From the NCBI GenBank assembly GCA_001430745.1, contig KQ481993.1, forward strand, positions 1,882,766 through 1,906,134: a DNA stretch of 23,369 bases, read 5' to 3'. The stretch is from Auxenochlorella pyrenoidosa. Lineage: Eukaryota; Chlorophyta; Trebouxiophyceae; Chlorellales; Chlorellaceae. Shown here piece after piece: positions 18,301 through 23,369 of this stretch. The translations under genes and the position numbers were made by a program. The number at the start of each line of letters is the position of its first letter. Positions within the stretch are counted from its first letter, which is position 1. The notes under the pieces were generated by a model. The model saw nothing but the letters and a program-made list of their open reading frames with translations. It was not told the origin of the DNA and ran no database searches.

Positions 18301-18802
18301 TGCAGCAGCTTGTTGCACTTGGTGCCCACCAGCAGGCGCTGCTCGTCCTGCCAGGCCTGCAACGCGGCGGAAGGTGTAATCAGGTGGCAGTGCATGTGTT
18401 GGTTGACGGTGGGTTGGGGAGGTGGGCAGAGGGCTGCGGCGGCTGGGCGCGGCTAGTGATGGGCGCAGCGGTGAGCAGAAGTGAGATCTGTAGCCAAGTT
18501 CTCCGCGCTCGCAACGGAGGAGTACATGGCATGGGAGCAGCGGAGGCAACATCGTGGTTGCAGCTGCAGAGTGCAGTCGCTCCGTGCAAGGCGCCGGCGG
18601 CGGGCCCGCTCACCGCCGCAAACGCCTTGTCCACCGTGTCTCCCAGGCTGCCGGCTAGCCGCCCTGTTATCTCCTGCTCCTCTAGCAGCGCCGGTTGCCG
18701 CGCCAAAAAGTGTTGGGAGGCGGTGGAGAGGAGGGGGCGCCTGCGGGCCGAGAGGGCGCGAAGCGACCGGTGGGCACTGTGCGTCGGCGGCGGCAGTTTC
18801 AT
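15386..18802 (-). CDS. DCAF12: DCAF12-like WD40 protein, CUL4-DDB1 E3 ligase substrate receptor
   Basis: Nine exons close in phase to 420 codons: 18802-18614, 18356-18090, 17753-17577, 17294-17181, 16866-16766, 16598-16450, 16157-16036, 15719-15698, 15507-15386. The family is recognised by ordered motifs: a basic N-terminal helix region (about 10-60), L-L-V-G-T-K-C-N-K-L (71-80), C-G-I-H-S-V-A-V-N-P with A-T-G-G in blade 1, G-H-Q-D-W-V-F-G-M-A-W (153-163), T-G-S-R-D-Q-S-V-A-L-W (171-181), D-P-R (280-282), G-V-R-S-V-Q, F-G-T-G-K-G-K-L-F-F-Y-D-V-R and the C-terminal L-F-V-C-G-G-P-L-A-F-G-L. In animals DCAF12 forms a beta-propeller that presents substrates to DDB1-CUL4 and binds C-terminal Glu-Glu degrons. 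The same role is inferred here. Length is near the animal protein (about 450). The ATG at 18802 is the nearest Met before the conserved region; the far N-terminus is uncertain. Intron 5 is GC-AG (CAG/GCAAGA). The gene is head to head with CCT6. Confidence 0.87.
15698..15719 (-). other. 22-nt microexon of the DCAF12-like gene
   Basis: Encodes L-Y-Y-D-H-F-A between CTGCAG and GTGAGT. It bridges exon 7 and the last exon in phase, at a point where the family has an aromatic- and Asp-rich link before the final blade. Confidence 0.8.
15965..16035 (-). repeat. Introner-like intron 5' sequence, copy 2
   Basis: Starts at the donor of DCAF12-like exon 7 (16035, reading leftward) and matches the intron start at 818 in the DUF3431 gene over about 60 bp at roughly 85%. 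It has an extra 5-6 bases at the donor (GTGAGTTGGGTC against GTGGGTC) and a longer CAAG run at the end. Confidence 0.75.
16599..16765 (-). other. GC-AG intron of the DCAF12-like gene
   Basis: Donor CGCAG/GCAAGA matches the GC-donor consensus well. The next GT (GGGC/GTGCAT) also keeps phase but would insert eight residues. The GC choice gives 16 residues between D-P-R and G-V-R-S-V, the spacing I recall for animal DCAF12. Confidence 0.75.
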
Positions 18803-19176
18803 ATTGCGATGCGTGTCTGGAGAGCAGATGGAAGTCCGGAGGCCGAGCAGACCACGACCGCACCTGTGGCGGCTTTCGACCTGAGCCGCAAGGACAGCGC
18901 TCGTCAACATGCTGCCGCCGCTGCTTGAACACCCCTCCAATCCGGCAGCGAAGCAGAAGGCGAAAGTGCGCCGTCCTGTGGAGGACCAGCATTGCAATTC
19001 AAGCGCTGTCCTGCTGCCGCCATGCTGCCCTGGTGCCTCCCCGGCTTTCTGCGGGCCTCTGAGTATTGCCGTCGTGTTCAATTGATACGCAAGAGCTTTC
19101 AAAGCCCGCCCAGGGCTCGGAAGTCTCCTTCACGGGAAGGCGTGATCGTGCGCTAGGCTAGGGAGACGACGGCAGG
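18803..19176. promoter_or_regulatory. Bidirectional promoter between DCAF12-like and CCT6
   Basis: 374 bp separate the two divergent start codons, short enough for a shared promoter. At 19119-19138 there is an imperfect heat-shock-element-like series (GGAAG, TTC, GGAA) whose spacing departs from the 5-bp rule. No TATA box is clear. The true 5' end of the DCAF12-like transcript is unknown. Confidence 0.5.
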
Positions 19177-22100
19177 ATGGCGAGCGTGCGCACGCTCAAT
19201 GCTAAAGCCGAGGTGCTCAGCAAGGGCGCGGCCCTATTCATGTCCATCAACGCAGGTGCGTCCCGCCGCTCCGCCTCCCCATGCTGCCTGCTGCCATAGG
19301 CAGCAGCACGTGCAGTGTGTGTGATCCATATCGCAACGCGCCGCATGGCCCTGCTCCGCAGCCCCCCTGGAATGCTGCCGTGTCGAACCGCCGCTGCCGC
19401 CGCCAGCCGCCAGGGTTGACCGCCCTTCTGCTCACTTGGCCTCGCCATGTGCCGCAGCCAAGGGGCTGTATGATGTGATGAAGACCAATCTGGGCCCCAA
19501 GGGCACCATCAAGATGCTGGTGGGCGGCGCTGGAGGTGCGCTCCCACCCCTTGGGTGGCATCTGTCGCCTCGGCGGCCGCTGCCTGGCAGCAGGCAGTGT
19601 ACGCGGCAGGCGCACCTGTGCCCAAAGCGTCTGCCGGCTGGTGATGCATTGTGGTCGCACAGACGGTGCACGTCGTCTGCACGGTGATGCCATCACCTGT
19701 CGCAGCACCCACCTCGCCGCGGCGGCGCGTGTCGTCGGCCGCTCGTTGTGTGCCGCCAGCGCGGCCCTGCTCCGCTCGCCTGCCGCCACCTCGCCCCTCC
19801 TCCGCCCGCCCGCCGCCCCCGCAGACATCAAGCTGACCAAGGACGGCAACGTGCTGCTGCGGGAGATGCAGATCACGAACCCCACGGCGGTCATGATTGC
19901 GCGCACCGCGGTGGCTCAGGACGAGGTCACCGGGTGAGGGGCGGCGTCGAAGGGGGGGGGGGGGGGGTAGCACTGGTAGTGATGCCACACTGTGCCAACG
20001 CAGGCGAAGCTCATGCGGAGAGGGCAGCCGCAGCGGCACCCGCAAGCAACTGGTGCGTCACGTGGCGCCCGCTTCACCGGCCCTGGGAAAGCCGGCCCGC
20101 ACTGGGGCCGCTGACGGCTGCGCCGCGCCTGCTGCTGCTCTGCTGCTCCCCCGCAGCGACGGCACCACCAGCATGGTCATCCTCATTGGCGAGCTGATGA
20201 AGCAGGCAGAGCGGTACATCGCCGACGGCCTGCACCCGCGCATCATTGCAGAGGTGCGCATGTGCCCACAGCCTGCCCAGCCGCAGCAGGGCTTGCGATG
20301 CAGGCGTGAGGGGACAGTGGCCTCCCCCACGGGTGCCGCCTTCCCGGCTGGGCTGGGCTGCCAGGGGGCGACGCCACCGCCTGACAGGCAGGGATGCCAC
20401 TGCTCTGGCAGCTGCGGCTAGCAGCTGCCCGAGGTGTGCTAGCCTGTGGGCTGGCTGGAGCAAACCCGCTTCGTAGCTGTGCAGGCACGGGGGGTTGGGC
20501 AGCCACGCCTGATGTTCATGCTGCTGCCAGGTACACGAGCGCTGCGTGTCACGCTCTGCGCCGCACGCAGGGGTACGAGATTGCAAAGCGCGACCTGCTC
20601 AAGTTCCTGGAGGAGTTCAAAGAGGCTGCAGACCCCAACGACAGGTGCCGACAGCCAGAGCGCCGCCCCCGCGCCGCTCCAGCTCAGCCCCCCGCAGCTG
20701 CGCGCCGCTGCATGCTGCGCCCGCCTCGTCTCCTGCCGCGTGCGCAAGGGCACGTGGCGCCGCATGGCCTGCGCCCCGCCATGCGCCAGGCTGCGTGACG
20801 GGGCTGCTGCCTCCCTGCCTTGCCAGCACCTCGGCCCACCTCGCCGCCGCTGCCGCCTTTGCTTCCGCCCCCCGGGAGACACTGCGCTGCGTGGCCCGCA
20901 CCACCGCTGCGCACCTCGCCACTGCCGCCGCCCGCTGCTCTTCCATCGTCCCCGCAGGGAGACGCTGCGCTGCGTGGCCCGTACCGCGCTGCGCACCAAG
21001 CTGTACGAGACGCTGGCCGACCAGCTGACCGACATCGTGGTGGATGCTGTGCTCACCATCCGCAAGCCCGACCAGCCGCTGGACCTCTACATGGTGAGCT
21101 GGAGAGGCAGCTCTGTGTGTAGATCTATGTGCATGGCTGGCTGTTTGGACCTGTGGACATGGTGGCCGTTTCGACCTCTACATGGTGAGCTGGAGAGGCA
21201 GCTCTGTAGGTCTGCATTGCATTACATGGCTGGCTGTTTGGACTTCGATCATGCACGCGGTGCTGGGTGGCTGCCGCCCTGCCCTCACACACTCGGCTGC
21301 CATGGCTCTGCGACACAGGTTGAGATCATGCACATGCGGCACAAGCTGGACACCGACACGCGGCTGATTAGGTGCGCCTGCCTTGCCAGCCCGCCATGCC
21401 AGCCAGCCCCGCCAGCCCATGCTGGGGGCCAGGTCCAGCAGGCCGCGTGCCAGCTCAAAGCCCTCGACTGTTCAGCACATGTCCCGGCAGCGCCTGCGCC
21501 GTGGCGGCCCCCGTTGCCGGCTCCGCCCCGATGGTGGAAGGCAGATACCCCCCCTCCTGACTGCTTGATGGCACGGCTCCTCTGTGTCGTGTGCACAGGG
21601 GCCTGGTGCTGGACCACGGCTCGCGGCACCCCGACATGCCCAAGCGCCTGGAGAACTGCCACGTGCTGAACTGCAACATCTCGCTGGAGTACGAGAAGAG
21701 CGAGGTGAGGCGGTACCTTCAATAAATCCTGAGCCTGTGAACTGGAGCTGCCTGGAACTTGCTTGCTGGCCGCTGCCCGCAGCTCGGTTGCATGCGCACG
21801 TGGCCTGGGGTGGTGCCGTGGCTGCCGGGCTGGGCTGCGGAGCGAAAAGTGGCAGCAGCCAGGGTCCAGTCGATGCGGTCGCGCCCAGTGGACGGCACCT
21901 CTGGGGGCCCCTCCTCCTCCTTCCGGGCCCACTTCCGGCGCGTTTTGCACAGGCGCGCAGCTCCGGCGCTGCAGTGAGGAGCTGCCTCTGAGAGACGAGC
22001 CGCGCCTGCTGTCGCCTCGAGTTGACCTCTGCGGCTGTTGTTGCGACCACCCCTGCAGGTCAACGCCGGCTTCTTCTACAGCAGCGCGGAGCAGCGGGAG

Positions 22101-23318
22101 AAGCTGGTGGCGGCGGAGCGGGCGGTGGTGGACGAGAAGGTGCAGCGCATCATCGACCTGAAGAAGAAGGTGGGCTCGGGGCGGGTTGAGGAGTAGGTTG
22201 AGTGGAGGGCAGACCTGGAAACCTTGGGGCGGCTGTTTGCGCTGAAGCAGGTAAGCGGTGAAATGGAGGGCATCCAGCGCTGCAGAGCGCAGGCATGCGC
22301 GGTGCTGCTGCCTGGCACTTCGGCCTGCTTGTGGCTGCGGGTGACCCAAAGCCGCCTCGCCCGCCCAGCCCTGCCTTGCCTGCCATCCTGCCACTGGGGC
22401 TGGTTGCTGTGCACACCTATGAACTGGTGCTGGGCAATGCCATGCCAGCATCTCCCCCTTTTTCTGCCTCTCACTGGTTTCCTCGCGCCTCTGCCCCTGC
22501 CCGACCGCCCAGGTGTGCGCCGACGGCAGCAGCTTTGCGGTGATCAATCAGAAGGGCATCGACCCCGGCTCGCTTGACCTGCTGGCAAAGGAGGGCATCA
22601 TGGCACTGCGGTGGGTTTTTGGACGCGCTGCTTATCGGCTTGCCTCACTGCCTTGACTGCTTTTCATGTGGTTTCCCGCCGTCGCTGCCTTGTCAGAGGT
22701 GGATTTGGTTGCGCGCGCAAGGCCTCCTCTGCCTGCCAGAGCAGCGCTGCGGTGCTGTAAGTGCTAGAGCACAGCGGCTTGGAGGGTGCTTGCTGCCACC
22801 AGCTGTGGTAGGCAAGTCAGTTTCTGGGGCATCAGCGCGCGCTGCACCCGTTGCGCCCGTCGCCCTGCAGGCGAGCCAAGCGTCGGAATGCCGAGCGGCT
22901 GCAGCTGGCGTGCGGCGGCTTCACGGTCAACAGCGGTGCGTGGGTCAGGGGCACCCTGCGTTGACCGCGCTTTCGTGTCTTAGCCTGGCGATGACTGAGC
23001 TTTTGTTGTCAACCCTGAAAACAAGAGGCTGTTCCAATAATCACTTCCGGCTTCCCTTACAGAACTCCGCCCCGCAGTGGAGGAGCTGACCTTCAAGTGC
23101 CTTGGGCATGCATTTTTCAGTAGCACTTCCATCTTACCTGTTGCCTGATGACACCCTGCCCCGCAGTGGAGGAGCTGACCCCCGAGTGCCTGGGGCATGC
23201 TGGCCTGGTGTACGAACACGTGCTGGGAGAGGACAAGTTCACGTTTGTGGAGGACGTGCAGCACCCGCACAGCTGCACCGTGCTCATCAAGGGGCCCAAC
23301 GACTACACCATCGCGCAG
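19177..23318 (+). CDS. CCT6: CCT6, TRiC/CCT chaperonin zeta subunit (3' end off window)
   Basis: Twelve exons in phase: 19177-19255, 19458-19535, 19825-19933, 20157-20253, 20571-20644, 20958-21093, 21319-21371, 21599-21704, 22059-22169, 22513-22610, 22871-22935, 23167-23318; 386 codons, then a donor at 23319. The protein starts M-A-S-V-R-T-L-N. It carries the group II chaperonin ATP-site motifs N-L-G-P-K-G (37-42), L-T-K-D-G-N (56-61) and G-D-G-T-T-S (89-94). Zeta-type signatures include [22 protein letters not shown] and V-I-N-Q-K-G-I-D-P. It is a subunit of the hetero-oligomeric cytosolic ring that folds actin, tubulin and WD40 proteins. The last roughly 150 residues, with the rest of the equatorial domain, lie beyond the window. 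Introns are short and C-rich at their 3' ends. Three boundaries carry tandem duplications, listed separately. Intron 6 is 225 nt with no in-frame stop. Confidence 0.97.
19952..19966. repeat. Homopolymer G run (15 bases)
   Basis: Lies 18 bases into CCT6 intron 3. Length may be inexact. Confidence 0.9.
20837..20993 (+). repeat. Tandem duplication over the CCT6 exon 6 acceptor
   Basis: Unit 1 (20837-20911) and unit 2 (20912-20993) both run from CACCTCGCC through a C-rich tract into GGGAGACRCTGCGCTGCG. Unit 2 holds the real acceptor CCGCAG/GGAGACG. Unit 1 reads CCCCCCGGGAGAC and has lost the AG, so only the downstream acceptor can work. Confidence 0.88.
21082..21243 (+). repeat. Tandem duplication over the CCT6 exon 6 donor
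   Basis: Unit 1 (21082-21150) ends exon 6 and enters intron 6; unit 2 (21173-21243) repeats it 91 bp later. Both contain GACCTCTACATG/GTGAGC and the intronic GGAGAGGCAGCTCTGT and GGCTGGCTGTTTGGAC, so the second donor is intact. Its use would add 91 nt and shift the frame. Confidence 0.92.
23068..23200 (+). repeat. Duplicated acceptor plus exon start (CCT6 exon 12) with in-frame stop
   Basis: Copy 1 (23068-23111) and the real boundary (23158-23200) share CCCCGCAG/TGGAGGAGCTGACC and most of the next 20 bases, offset about 90 bp. Copy 1 has a usable acceptor in the right phase but runs into TGA at 23146-23148. The exon choice downstream is set by family conservation ([15 protein letters not shown]). 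Confidence 0.92.
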
Positions 23319-23332
23319 GTGGGGCGGGGGCT

Positions 23333-23369
23333 GGTGGTGTGTGTGTGTGTGTGTGGTGGGGGAGGGGGG
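23333..23369. repeat. GT microsatellite followed by G run
   Basis: GGT/GT units then G-rich sequence directly after the CCT6 exon 12 donor, running to the window edge. The same GGT-GT-G order is seen at 1425-1480. Confidence 0.9.

Noticed and set aside
19119..19138. Heat shock element in the shared promoter
   Set aside because: Not called as a site because the spacing between GAA and TTC units is irregular; mentioned only as a hint.

Overview
This is nuclear DNA of a green alga, most likely a trebouxiophyte of the Chlorella group. The basis is high GC, dense short introns with GTGAGY/GTGCGY donors and C-rich tracts before the acceptors, poly-G, GT and GGGGT runs, and protein families typical of algae. 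I inferred five protein-coding gene models by joining exons in phase. Every junction reported closes in frame. No rRNA, tRNA, CRISPR array or transposase was recognised. A 341-base run of N (12630-12970) lies inside one intron.

Layout from left to right. (1) A minus-strand DUF3431 protein with an N-terminal signal anchor (2459 down to 280) runs off the left edge; a 17-bp minisatellite lies in its last visible intron. (2) Divergent from it, on the plus strand, is an EamA/DMT-type transporter with a polyglutamine loop (2877-5418). (3) Converging on that is a large 23-exon minus-strand gene (14510 down to 6235, 765 aa). It encodes a signal peptide, an RNase T2-like ectodomain that has lost its catalytic residues, an acidic stalk, one membrane span and a TKL-type protein kinase. 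(4) Upstream of it, same strand, is a DCAF12-like WD40 protein, a CUL4-DDB1 substrate receptor (18802 down to 15386, 420 aa). (5) Head to head with that is CCT6, the zeta subunit of the cytosolic chaperonin TRiC/CCT (from 19177), cut by the right edge after 386 codons.

The most novel object is the apparent receptor kinase with a pseudo-RNase T2 sensor. The second is a pattern in intron structure: at least six exon/intron boundaries in three genes carry a nearby diverged tandem copy of the boundary itself. Two duplicated acceptors keep phase and lead straight to a stop codon. Two unrelated genes also share a roughly 60-bp sequence at the 5' end of an intron, resembling an introner element, and three introns use GC-AG ends. 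The DCAF12/CCT6 pair may be a functional link, because mammalian CRL4-DCAF12 acts on a CCT subunit. I see no evidence linking the other genes.
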